DNA from: Actinomadura pelletieri DSM 43383
GTDB taxonomy: Bacteria; Actinomycetota; Actinomycetes; Streptosporangiales; Streptosporangiaceae
Length of the DNA stretch: 64,000 nucleotides
NCBI RefSeq assembly: GCF_003634705.1
Contig: NZ_RBWU01000004.1
Coordinates: forward strand, 248,001-312,000
Reading direction: 5' to 3'
The notes below the pieces were generated by a model. It was not told the DNA's origin, ran no database searches, and saw only the letters and a list, made by a program, of their open reading frames with translations. A program made the position numbers and the translations under genes. Shown here in pieces: positions 49,848 through 60,387 of this stretch. Every line of letters begins with the position of its first letter. The stretch's first letter is position 1.

Positions 49848-50444
49848 ATGAGTCACCAGACGCAGCCGAACCGTGCGTTCGCGGACGGAAACTTCCGGCT
49901 TGTGGGCGCACCATGGTCATTGGAAGATCAGGTGAGTGAGGACGGTGAAGGGTTGGTTACCGCATTCCGCCCAGGACCGGACAGGGAGACGCCGGAGGAC
50001 ATCCTCCAGCACGCCTGCACCCTGGTCCGGCTCTGCGGCCGGGACTCGGCCATCGCGGCGGTGTTCCTCGCGCTGGTCCTGGCCGGGACCGCGTCCCGGT
50101 TGGCGGCGGGCGTCCCGGGCCTCGCCGCGCTGGCGCTGCTCCCGGTCCTGGCCACGGCGTTCGTGATCTCGGCGTCGTACGCGGTCCGGTCCCAGCGGAC
50201 GCTGGTGTCGGTGCTCGCCGAGGTCCGCGGCCGCACCGGCTCCCCGGTCGACCCGGGCGTGCCGTGGACGCCGTTCGGGTCCGCGACCGCGCTGGACGAC
50301 CGCGTCCGCGACGGGGAACTGCGTCGGCTGCTGTCGGCGGCGCATCGTTGCGGCGAGCTGTCCTGGCAGGCCGTCGCGTGGGCGGCGGCCACCTCGGTGC
50401 TCTTCCTGTTCTGGACGCTGGCGGCGGCGATGGCGGGAGGGTGA
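49848..50444 (+). CDS. hypothetical membrane protein in the CRP-STAND cassette
   Basis: A 198-residue protein. A soluble N-terminus of about 65 residues is followed by two adjacent membrane segments (AIAAVFLALVLAGTASRL, LAALALLPVLATAFVISASY), a soluble loop with a helical part (RTLVSVLAEVRGRTG), and one C-terminal membrane segment (VLFLFWTLAAAMAG). I do not recognise a family. The ATG at 49848 and a GTG at 49932 are both possible starts. It ends four bases before the CRP-NB-ARC-TPR gene, whose ribosome site lies inside it, so the two are an operon and may work together as membrane partner and switch. Confidence 0.65.
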   Translation: MSHQTQPNRAFADGNFRLVGAPWSLEDQVSEDGEGLVTAFRPGPDRETPEDILQHACTLVRLCGRDSAIAAVFLALVLAGTASRLAAGVPGLAALALLPVLATAFVISASYAVRSQRTLVSVLAEVRGRTGSPVDPGVPWTPFGSATALDDRVRDGELRRLLSAAHRCGELSWQAVAWAAATSVLFLFWTLAAAMAGG

Positions 50445-50448
50445 CCGG

Positions 50449-53400
50449 GTGATCGACGACGTTCCCCCCGGCGGGACGGCCCCCCACGCCACTCGGTTCA
50501 GCCTGGACGTCCGGCGCGGCAGCTTCTGGGAGCGGCTCGCCCCCACCGACCGGCAGGCCCTGCGCGCCATGGGCCGGCGCACCGACATCCCGCCCGGCGG
50601 GATGCTGTGCCACCAGGGGTCGGTCGCGCCCGCCGTGTACGTGGTGTTCAAGGCGTCGCCGCGCGCCGCGAGCAACGCGGTCGCCAAGGAGTTCGTCGAC
50701 TCCAGCGACGGCGACGAGTCGATCATCGACCTGTTCGGGGCCGGGGACATCGTCGGCGTCCTCGGCCCGTGGGGGCATCCGCAGCGCGGCACGGTCGCCG
50801 CGCTCGACCATGTCGCCGCGCTGCGCGTCGACCGCCGCAAGTTCCGCAGCCTGCTCGCGGCCAGCCCGCAGGTCGCCGAGGCGATGATGCACGCCATCTC
50901 CGAGAGCGTCACCTACGGCGGGCGCCGGCACGCCGTCCGGGCCGCCGACCATCCGCAGCGCCTCGCCTACCACCTGCTGGAGCTGGCGCACCGGTTCGGC
51001 GAGCCCGGCCCCGGGCAGGGCACGCGGATCCCGCTGAAGCTCAGCCAGGCGGAGCTGGCGAACTGGTCGGGCATCTCGCGGGAGACGCTGGTGCGGTGGT
51101 TCCGGCTGTGGCGCGCCCGTGGAATCCTCGACAGCAGACCACGGCCGCTGACCGTGCTCGACACCGAACGGCTGCGCCGCGCCGCGAGCCCGTGGGGCGA
51201 CGAATGGCCCGCCGCCTGGCCCGCCGCCGAACGCGAACCCGGCCGGGAACGGCCCGAACCCGCGTCGGGCGCCGGGATCGCGGCGCGCGAACCGGTCCGC
51301 CTGCAGAGCCCGCCGCAGGTCCTGCTGCCCGCCGACAACCCCTACTTCGCGGGCCGGGCCGTCAGCCTCGGCAAGCTGGACCTGCTGGTGGGCCAGTCCG
51401 AATGGCCGCGCGCCGTGATCGTCCAGGGCATGGCGGGCGTCGGGAAGACGACGCTGGCGCTGCACTGGGCGCACCGGGTCGTCGACCGGTTCCCGGACGG
51501 CGTCCTGTTCGCCGACCTGCGCGGCACCCGCCGCAACCCCGTCACCCCCGCGGAGGCGATGGGGCAGGTGCTGCGCGCCGCGGGGGTGCCCGGCGACCAG
51601 CTGCCCCGGGCCGCCGCGGAACTGGAGGCGCAGTGCCGGTCGCTGCTGGCCGACCGGCGGATGCTGCTGATCCTCGACAACGCCTCACGGCCCGAGCAGA
51701 TCAGACCGCTGCTGGCCGCGGTGACGTCCGGGCTGGTGCTCGTCACGAGCCGGCGGCGACTGCCCGCGCTCCTCGACGGCGCCGACATCCGCACGCTGGA
51801 ACTGCGGGAGATGGCGACGCAGGAGGCCGTCGACCTCATCGCGGGCGTGCTCGGGCCCGGCGACGCCCGCGTCAGGGACGAACACCGGGCGATCGAGCGG
51901 CTCGTCCGGGAGTGCGGGCACCTGCCGCTGGCGCTCGGCGTCATGGCGGGACGGCTCGCCGAGAACCCCGGCGAGTCCATCGCCGCGACCGTCCGGGAGC
52001 TGGCCGCGCGGGACGCGCAGGACGCGCCGCCGTACGGGCCGGGCCTGACGGGGGCCGGGCTGAGCGAGGGCGCGGCGCACGGCGCGTCCGGGCCGGGCCT
52101 GCAGGCCGTGCTCAGCCCGACGTTCGACGTCGCCTACCGCAGCCTGCGCGGCGACCAGCGGGAGGCGTTCCGCCTGCTCGGCCTCGTCACCGGTCCCGAC
52201 TTCACGCCCGCCGCGCTCGCCGCCCTCCAGGACCGCACGGTCGCCGACGCCCGCGAGTGCCTGGAGGGCCTCCGGCAGGCCTACCTCGTCCGGGACGTCG
52301 GACCTGACCGCTACCGGATGCACGACCTGCTGCGCGACTTCGCCCGCGAACGCGCGCTGCGGGAGGACTCCGACGGCGAGCTGCTGACGGCGCAGCGGCG
52401 GCTGCTGGCCGGCTACCTCGCCGAGGCGCGCGCGGCCGGAGCGGCGCTCGCGGTGCGGCCCCGGCCCACCGTGCCCCGGGGGGAGACGCCCGCCCGTCCG
52501 GCGAACGCGGCCGAACGCGCCGCCGGGCTCGCCTGGTTCGAGTCCGAGCGCCGCAACCTCGTCGCCGCCGTCCACCAGGCCGCCCGGCTCGGCCTGCACC
52601 GCACGTGCTGGGAACTCGCCGACGCCCTCTTCGACTTCCAGGAGTTCCGGCGCTACAGCGAGGACAACATCGCCGTCCACCAGGCGGGCCTGCACGCCGC
52701 CCGCGCCGAGGAGGACTGGGCGGCGGCCGCCGTCATGCTGCACAACCTCGCCACGGCGCACTTCGAGCTCGGCGACTCCGTGCAGGCCATCGGGTACGGG
52801 GAGGACGCCCGGCGCGGGTTCCGGGCGGTCGACCCGCCCGACCGGTACGGGGAGGCCGTGACCCTCGCCACCCTCGCCGACGTGCACCTGGCGCTCGGCC
52901 GCTACCTGACGGGGATCGAACGCGCGCGCCGCTCCCTGGCCATCCACACGAACCTGCGCGAGGAGGCGGAAGGCGGGGGCGACGGCGCGGACGCCGGGAT
53001 CGCCCGTGGCCACGACACCCTCGCCCGCGCGCACCTGGGCCTCGGCGACTACGAGCGGGCGCTGGACCACGCGGCCGAGGCGCTCGGCGTACGGCGCCGG
53101 ATCGACGACCAGCCGGGCGTGGCCGAGACCCTTCTCACGGTCGCGCAGGTCCACCGGCGGCAGGGCAACGTCCACGAGGCGGTCTCGCACGCGCTGGAGG
53201 CCCTCTACATCCGGCAGGAACTCGCCGACATGCACGGCGCCGCGCAGGCCCTGACGGAACTCGCGCGCATGAACGCCGTGCTCGGCCTGCGCGACATGGC
53301 CCGCAAGGACGCCGAACAGGCCCTGCGCACCTACCGGGCCCTCGGCGCGCGCCACGGCGAGGCCCGCGCGCTCACCACGCTCGGCATGCTCATGTGCGAC

Positions 53401-54330
53401 GCCGCGAACTTCGCGGAGGCCTTCACCTACTGCGGGCAGGCGCTGCGCCTGCACCGCGACACCAGCGACCGGCACGGCGAGGCGGAGGCGCTCGCGCAGA
53501 TCGGGATCGTCCACTGGCGCCTCGGCCGGTACCGGGAGTCGCGCGAGCACCTGCTGCGGGCCCTGGAGATCCGGCGGGAGATCGGCGACCAGCACGGCGA
53601 GGCCCACGACCTGGAGCACCTGTCGGTGGTCATGCGCCGGCTCGGCCGCCACCAGGAGGCGTTCGTCCTCGGCCTGGAGGCCCTCGACCTGTGGCACCGG
53701 CTCGGCGCCCAGGGCGGCATGGCCGGGACGCTCGGCAGCCTCGCCCGCACCTACTCGCGGCTCGGCCTGCCCGAGGACGCCGAACGCGCCGCGCGGCAGG
53801 CGCTGCGCATCCGCGAGGACAGCGGCGACTGGTACGGCCTCGGCGTCGGGAAGGACACCCTCGCCGCCGTGCTCCGCCGCGCCGGCCGCCCGCAGGAGGC
53901 CCTGGAACGGGAACTGGAGGCCCTGCGCTACCTCGGCGAGGTCGGCGACCGGCACTCCGAGGGCACCGCGCTCGTCCACCTCGCCGCCATCCACCTCGAC
54001 CTCGGCCACGCCGACGAGGCCCTGGAGACCGGACGGCGCGCCCTCGACCTCGCCACCGAACTCGGCGACACCCGCGAACAGGCGTACGCCCTGCACACCA
54101 TGGCCCGCGCGTCACAGCTGCTCGGCAAGCACGCCCGCGCGGTCGAGCACGTCAACGCCGAGATCGTCACCCGCCGCGACATGGACGACCAGCGGGGCCT
54201 GCGGCGGGCCCTGGAACTGCTGCGCGACTCCCATCTCGCGCTCGGCGACCGGGACGCGGCCGACGACTGCGTCCGCCGCGTCCGCGCCCTCGACAGCTGG
54301 CTCGCATCGGATCGATCACTCGACATGTGA
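50449..54330 (+). CDS. CRP/FNR-like sensor and HTH fused to NB-ARC ATPase and TPR array
   Basis: A 1293-residue multidomain protein. Residues about 25-150 fit a cNMP-binding jelly roll (GSFWERLAPTDRQALRAMG; PQRGTVAALDHVAALRVDRRKF). The phosphate-cassette Glu is absent, so cAMP binding is doubtful. Residues about 165-230 are the CRP-type wing and HTH (LSQAELANWSGISRETLVRW). After a Pro/Arg linker comes an NB-ARC switch: Walker A GMAGVGKTTLA near 327, Walker B MLLILDNAS near 404, VLVTSRRRL near 432, GHLPLALGVMAG near 488 and RMHDLLRDFARE near 623. Residues about 720-1285 hold roughly twelve TPR units. AfsR-type regulators have the same ATPase-TPR body but a SARP DNA-binding head. GTG at 50449 after GGAGG. 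Likely an ATP-dependent transcription switch; target unknown. Confidence 0.85.
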   Translation: MIDDVPPGGTAPHATRFSLDVRRGSFWERLAPTDRQALRAMGRRTDIPPGGMLCHQGSVAPAVYVVFKASPRAASNAVAKEFVDSSDGDESIIDLFGAGDIVGVLGPWGHPQRGTVAALDHVAALRVDRRKFRSLLAASPQVAEAMMHAISESVTYGGRRHAVRAADHPQRLAYHLLELAHRFGEPGPGQGTRIPLKLSQAELANWSGISRETLVRWFRLWRARGILDSRPRPLTVLDTERLRRAASPWGDEWPAAWPAAEREPGRERPEPASGAGIAAREPVRLQSPPQVLLPADNPYFAGRAVSLGKLDLLVGQSEWPRAVIVQGMAGVGKTTLALHWAHRVVDRFPDGVLFADLRGTRRNPVTPAEAMGQVLRAAGVPGDQLPRAAAELEAQCRSLLADRRMLLILDNASRPEQIRPLLAAVTSGLVLVTSRRRLPALLDGADIRTLELREMATQEAVDLIAGVLGPGDARVRDEHRAIERLVRECGHLPLALGVMAGRLAENPGESIAATVRELAARDAQDAPPYGPGLTGAGLSEGAAHGASGPGLQAVLSPTFDVAYRSLRGDQREAFRLLGLVTGPDFTPAALAALQDRTVADARECLEGLRQAYLVRDVGPDRYRMHDLLRDFARERALREDSDGELLTAQRRLLAGYLAEARAAGAALAVRPRPTVPRGETPARPANAAERAAGLAWFESERRNLVAAVHQAARLGLHRTCWELADALFDFQEFRRYSEDNIAVHQAGLHAARAEEDWAAAAVMLHNLATAHFELGDSVQAIGYGEDARRGFRAVDPPDRYGEAVTLATLADVHLALGRYLTGIERARRSLAIHTNLREEAEGGGDGADAGIARGHDTLARAHLGLGDYERALDHAAEALGVRRRIDDQPGVAETLLTVAQVHRRQGNVHEAVSHALEALYIRQELADMHGAAQALTELARMNAVLGLRDMARKDAEQALRTYRALGARHGEARALTTLGMLMCDAANFAEAFTYCGQALRLHRDTSDRHGEAEALAQIGIVHWRLGRYRESREHLLRALEIRREIGDQHGEAHDLEHLSVVMRRLGRHQEAFVLGLEALDLWHRLGAQGGMAGTLGSLARTYSRLGLPEDAERAARQALRIREDSGDWYGLGVGKDTLAAVLRRAGRPQEALERELEALRYLGEVGDRHSEGTALVHLAAIHLDLGHADEALETGRRALDLATELGDTREQAYALHTMARASQLLGKHARAVEHVNAEIVTRRDMDDQRGLRRALELLRDSHLALGDRDAADDCVRRVRALDSWLASDRSLDM

Positions 54331-54343
54331 CAGGACGACCGAC

Positions 54344-54379
54344 ACAAGACCTCGACATGACGCAAGACCTCGACATGTG
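54344..54379 (+). repeat. 18-base tandem repeat copying the 3' end of the CRP-STAND gene
   Basis: Two units (54344-54361 and 54362-54379) share CAAGACCTCGACATG. The core CTCGACATG also forms the last codons and stop region of the preceding gene (54319-54328), giving three copies in 60 bases. They fill much of the 112-base gap before the CRP-like gene. They may be slippage products or binding sites; there is no clear hairpin. Confidence 0.7.
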
Positions 54380-54442
54380 GCATAAGACGTAGTCCATCGA
54401 CGCAGCGCCGCGTTCACTGGACCCTGGCGGCGAGGAGGCGAG

Positions 54443-55138
54443 ATGGAGAGCACGCGGTTCTGGGACGCGCTGCCCGTCCGCGCCCGGGAGGAACTGCGGC
54501 GGGCGGGCGCCCCGGTGGTGATCAGACCCGGCGCGTTCCTGATGCGCGAGCACACCCGCGCGTCCCAGGTGTTCGTGCTGCGCTCCGGCGCGGTGCGGGT
54601 GTGGGCGGACCGCGACGGCGACATGGCCGTCCTCGACGTCCTCGGACCCGGCGACCTGGTGGGGGAGCTGGAGGCCGCGGACGGCGGCGTCCGGCACGCC
54701 AACGTCGAGGCGCTGACCCGGGTGGAGGCGCTCGTGCTGCCCGCCGCGCGGTTCCGGCACGTCCTGGACGCCCACCCCGGCTCGGTGTGGGCCGTCGCCG
54801 CCGTCCTCGCCGAACGGCTCCGCGACTCCAACGACCTGCGGATCGCGCACTTCCCCGACGACCCCGAACGCCGCCTGGCGACCCGGCTGCTGCGCCTGGC
54901 GTCGCGGTTCGGCTCGCCCGTCAAGGCGGACCCGCCGGACGCCGTGACCGACGAGGGCGGCGTCCAGATCCAGGTGCCCCTCTCCCAGCAGGACCTGGGA
55001 CGCTGGGCCGGAATGGGCCGCCGCAAGGTCGCGCAGATCCTCGCCGCGGAACCCGTCCGCGACGGGATCACCGTCGCCCGCAACGCGATCGTCGTCCGCT
55101 CGGTGGACGCCCTGCACCGCCTCGCGGGCGACGACTGA
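54443..55138 (+). CDS. Crp/Fnr-family transcriptional regulator
   Basis: A 231-residue regulator: a cNMP-binding-like domain at about 5-125 (FWDALPVRAREELRRAG, VFVLRSGAVRVWAD, LGPGDLVGELEA) and an HTH near 180-210 (LSQQDLGRWAGMGRRKVAQIL). The recognition helix reads GRRKVAQIL instead of the usual SRETVSR, and the cassette GELEAADGGVRHANV is unusual, so both ligand and DNA target are probably atypical. Its opening FWDAL and overall layout match the N-terminal part of the CRP-NB-ARC-TPR protein, so the two are likely paralogues. The ATG at 54443 follows GAGGAGG. It lies 112 bases after the big gene on the same strand. Confidence 0.82.
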   Translation: MESTRFWDALPVRAREELRRAGAPVVIRPGAFLMREHTRASQVFVLRSGAVRVWADRDGDMAVLDVLGPGDLVGELEAADGGVRHANVEALTRVEALVLPAARFRHVLDAHPGSVWAVAAVLAERLRDSNDLRIAHFPDDPERRLATRLLRLASRFGSPVKADPPDAVTDEGGVQIQVPLSQQDLGRWAGMGRRKVAQILAAEPVRDGITVARNAIVVRSVDALHRLAGDD

Positions 55139-55162
55139 CCGAGCGGCAGGGGAGGGCGGGGT

Positions 55163-55909
55163 TCAGAAACCGGTGGGCTCGTGCGGCCACGGCGGCGGCA
55201 CGGGCAGCGGGCCGTCCGGGCGCAGGGACACGCCCGCGCCGTCGCTGCGGCCGCTCAGCCAGCCGAGCAGCGCCCGACCCGACCCGGACGCCTCCGGCCC
55301 GCCGGACGTCCAGCCGAGGTCGGCGGACTCGCCGTAGTCGGTCGCGGTGATCCGGAGCCCGGCCAGTTCGCCGAGCCTGCCCTCCGGCAGCGCCGCGATG
55401 TCGGTCAGGGTGCTGCCCGACGCCCACCGGACATAGGTCTCGGGCCAGTCGGCGGGCCCGTACCCGGCGGCGAGGTCGACGTGGTGCGCCTCCACCTCGT
55501 GCCAGCGCCGGTACAGTGTGTACCAGGCGGGGTGCGGCCAGCCCATCATGGACTTCACCGGCACGTTCCAGGTGTCCTCGGACAGCGACCGAGCCGAATC
55601 GGAGAACCGCGCCGCGGTCGCGCGGATGTCCTCGACCAGCTCGTCGAGAGGCCGTCCGGCGCCCGCGTCCAGGTCGGCGTTGCGGGCGTCCCAGCTCGGG
55701 TACTGCGGGATCTCCACGCCCGTCCGCGCCGACTCGAGCAGGTTCCACAGCGAGTCGGCGTTGCGGGCGATGTGCGTCGCCACGTGACCGCGGCTCCAGC
55801 CGGGCAGCGCGGACGGGGCGCGCATGTCCTGGTCGCCGAGCCCCGACAGCGTGCCGACGATGCGCTCCACGCCCGCATCCAGCTCATCGATGACCACACG
55901 CCGATCCAT
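55163..55909 (-). CDS. maleylpyruvate isomerase family (mycothiol-dependent, DinB-like) protein
   Basis: A 248-residue protein of the MDMPI/TIGR03083 group. The N-terminal DinB-like four-helix bundle has LPGWSRGHVATHIARNADSLWNLL with the metal His near residue 45, and YRRWHEVEAHHVDLAAGY near 140 with the further His residues. The C-terminal domain (about 165-245) is beta-rich. Relatives isomerise maleylpyruvate with mycothiol or act as other thiol-linked enzymes; many are of unknown role. The start is ATG at 55909 with an excellent GGAGGAG. It converges with the CRP-like gene and is divergent from uvrA. Confidence 0.82.
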   Translation of the reverse strand: MDRRVVIDELDAGVERIVGTLSGLGDQDMRAPSALPGWSRGHVATHIARNADSLWNLLESARTGVEIPQYPSWDARNADLDAGAGRPLDELVEDIRATAARFSDSARSLSEDTWNVPVKSMMGWPHPAWYTLYRRWHEVEAHHVDLAAGYGPADWPETYVRWASGSTLTDIAALPEGRLGELAGLRITATDYGESADLGWTSGGPEASGSGRALLGWLSGRSDGAGVSLRPDGPLPVPPPWPHEPTGF

Positions 55910-56013
55910 GCGCTCCTCCTCGACCCCGTGGGGCCTCCATCCTGTCGCACATCCTGGCGCACGCGTCCGCGGCGTGCCACAGACGGTCCGGGTGTTCCGG
56001 TGGCAAGTGGTGT

Positions 56014-56029
56014 TCGAACACGTGTACGG
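56014..56029 (+). promoter_or_regulatory. LexA (SOS) box-like site upstream of uvrA
   Basis: TCGAACACGTGTACGG matches the Gram-positive/actinobacterial LexA consensus TCGAAC-N4-GTTCGA at 10 of 12 fixed positions. It lies 171 bases upstream of the uvrA start in the divergent region. A TAGCCT -10-like hexamer at 56138-56143 and a small palindrome GAGAC-N5-GTCTC (56145-56159) stand between box and gene. uvrA is a standard SOS gene. Confidence 0.55.
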
Positions 56030-56200
56030 TGCGAGAGTGCCGCCCGGACGGGCGGCGGCCATCGTGAAATGCGGCGACACGCGCCGCTGTTATGGCCTTG
56101 GGGAATCCGGCAGGCGGATTCTGTCGCACCCCCTGGCTAGCCTTGAGACGGACTGTCTCTCCCCATCGCCGCGCCCCAGAAGAGGAACCGGAACAACGCC

Positions 56201-59038
<2,838 letters not shown>

Positions 59039-59130
59039 CCCCACGTGGGTCCGGGCGGGGAAGGCTCGCGGTTCGCCGAACCGTCCGGCCCGCCGGGCGC
59101 GTGCGGTGAAGAGAGAGCAGGACAAAGGCG

Positions 59131-59164
59131 CCGGTAGGCCCCTCCCTCCAGGAGAGGGGACCGG
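59131..59164 (+). terminator. first hairpin after uvrA
   Basis: CCGGT and CCCCTC on the left pair with GAGGGG and ACCGG on the right (59131-59164), with a three-base bulge (AGG) on the left and a nine-base loop. It lies 93 bases after the uvrA stop. Confidence 0.5.
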
Positions 59165-59207
59165 TCAGATCCCGGGCATCTGGGAGAACCCGCGGGTCGG
59201 CCGCTGA

Positions 59208-59248
59208 TCCCGGAGGCCCTCCCAAGGGAAGGGGGAGGGCCTCCGGGA
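59208..59248. terminator. strong hairpin between uvrA and the Rieske genes
   Basis: A perfect 16-bp inverted repeat, TCCCGGAGGCCCTCCC at 59208-59223 with its complement at 59233-59248, and a nine-base loop. With the hairpin at 59131 it gives uvrA a tandem terminator. Nothing else was seen in the 323 bases between uvrA and the first Rieske gene. Confidence 0.75.
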
Positions 59249-59361
59249 CGGACGCCCCGTCCCGGCACCCAGCGCACCCGGCACCCGGACGCTCGGACGG
59301 CTTGCGCGTTCACGGGCGGGTCGGCGCGCGACCTGGAACGTCGTCCAGGATCATGGCCGGT

Positions 59362-59766
59362 ATGACTGACGAACAGGGGATCGGCCGCCGTGCGGTGCTC
59401 TGCGGCGCCGGAATCGTCGGCGCGGCCACGCTCGCGGGGTGCGGCGGCGACGGGGAGAAGTCCACGGAGGAACTCCGGGGCAAGGAGATCGCGAAGACCG
59501 CCGACATCCCGGTCGGCGGCGGCAAGATCTACGGCGGCGACAAGGTCGTGGTGACACAGCCGACCCAGGGCGCGTTCAAGGCGTTCACGGCGGTCTGCAC
59601 GCACCAGGGCTGCACCGTCGGCTCCGTGACCGACGGGCTGATCAAGTGCGACTGCCATGGCAGCGAGTTCGCGATCGCGGACGGTTCCGTGCGGCGCGGC
59701 CCCGCGGACAAGCCGTTGAAGGAGTACCCGGTGCAGGTCAAGGGCGGTGGGATCGTCGTCGGCTGA
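59362..59766 (+). CDS. Rieske [2Fe-2S] lipoprotein, copy 1
   Basis: A 134-residue secreted Rieske protein. GRRAVLCGAGIVGAATLAGC gives a twin-arginine-type signal with a lipobox Cys near residue 27, so the folded iron-sulfur protein would be exported and tethered outside. The cluster ligands are in CTHQGC near 82 and CDCHGSEF near 99. The linker EIAKTADIPVGGGKI and the C-terminal DGSVRRGPADKPL are family features of small actinobacterial Rieske proteins. ATG 59362 is chosen; ATG 59353 is close but has almost no spacing to a ribosome site. Its electron partner is unknown. Confidence 0.85.
   Translation: MTDEQGIGRRAVLCGAGIVGAATLAGCGGDGEKSTEELRGKEIAKTADIPVGGGKIYGGDKVVVTQPTQGAFKAFTAVCTHQGCTVGSVTDGLIKCDCHGSEFAIADGSVRRGPADKPLKEYPVQVKGGGIVVG
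59487..59530 (+). repeat. 44-base block identical to 60108-60151 in the second Rieske gene
   Basis: The segment encoding IAKTADIPVGGGKI is identical, base for base, in both Rieske genes (59487-59530 and 60108-60151), while the sequences on either side have diverged. This suggests recent gene conversion between the tandem copies. Confidence 0.85.
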
Positions 59767-59868
59767 TCCGCCGGGCGCCCATGAAATGGTTCGGAATTGA
59801 ACCACTTCGGCCCCGCGTACGTGCTCCCTGGTGACGTACCGAAATCGAGATGTCACCGGAGGGCGAGA

Positions 59869-60387
59869 ATGCCACAGGGGTCCGAGACGCGGTCGGACGG
59901 AGCGGAGCAGGCGCCGGGGAACGCGCCGGCCGGGGGGAACAGCCGCAGGGGCCTGCTCATCGGAGCGGGCCTCGCGGGCATCGCCGGGCTGGCGGCGGCG
60001 TGCGGCGGGTCCGACGACGGCGGCGAAGCGGGCGACTCGACCGGGTCGGGCGGCTCGACCGGCGGCGGCCGGTCGAACGGCGGCCGGTCGCAGGGCGGGG
60101 GCAAGGGGATCGCGAAGACCGCCGACATCCCGGTCGGCGGCGGCAAGATCTTCGAGGACGCCAAGGTCGTGGTGTGCCAGCCGACCCAGGGTCAGTTCAA
60201 GGCGTTCTCGGTGGACTGCACCCACCGCGGTTGCGCCGTCGGCTCGGTGACCGGCGGCACGATCAACTGCCACTGCCATGGCAGCAAGTTCAAGATCACC
60301 GACGGTTCGGTGGCGGCACCGCCCGCCGACAAGCCGCTGCCGGAGAAGAAGATCACCGTGCAGGGCGACCAGATCATGCTCGCCTGA
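59869..60387 (+). CDS. Rieske [2Fe-2S] lipoprotein, copy 2
   Basis: A 172-residue paralogue of copy 1. It has a longer polar N-terminus, then NSRRGLLIGAGLAGIAGLAAAC, again a twin-arginine signal with a lipobox Cys, and a Gly/Ser/Arg-rich spacer of about 35 residues that would hold the domain away from the membrane. Ligands: CTHRGC near 118 and CHCHGSKF near 135. A GGAGG six bases before ATG 59869 fixes the start. The gap to copy 1 is 102 bases. Its last 14 bases overlap the convergent mscS-like gene. Two related electron carriers with different tether length suggest distinct partners or reach. Confidence 0.86.
   Translation: MPQGSETRSDGAEQAPGNAPAGGNSRRGLLIGAGLAGIAGLAAACGGSDDGGEAGDSTGSGGSTGGGRSNGGRSQGGGKGIAKTADIPVGGGKIFEDAKVVVCQPTQGQFKAFSVDCTHRGCAVGSVTGGTINCHCHGSKFKITDGSVAAPPADKPLPEKKITVQGDQIMLA

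Noticed and set aside
54314..54330. CRP-like site TCAC...GTGA at the end of the CRP-STAND gene
   Set aside because: The half sites are in the wrong order (a CRP site is GTGA-N-TCAC) and they are part of the coding end.
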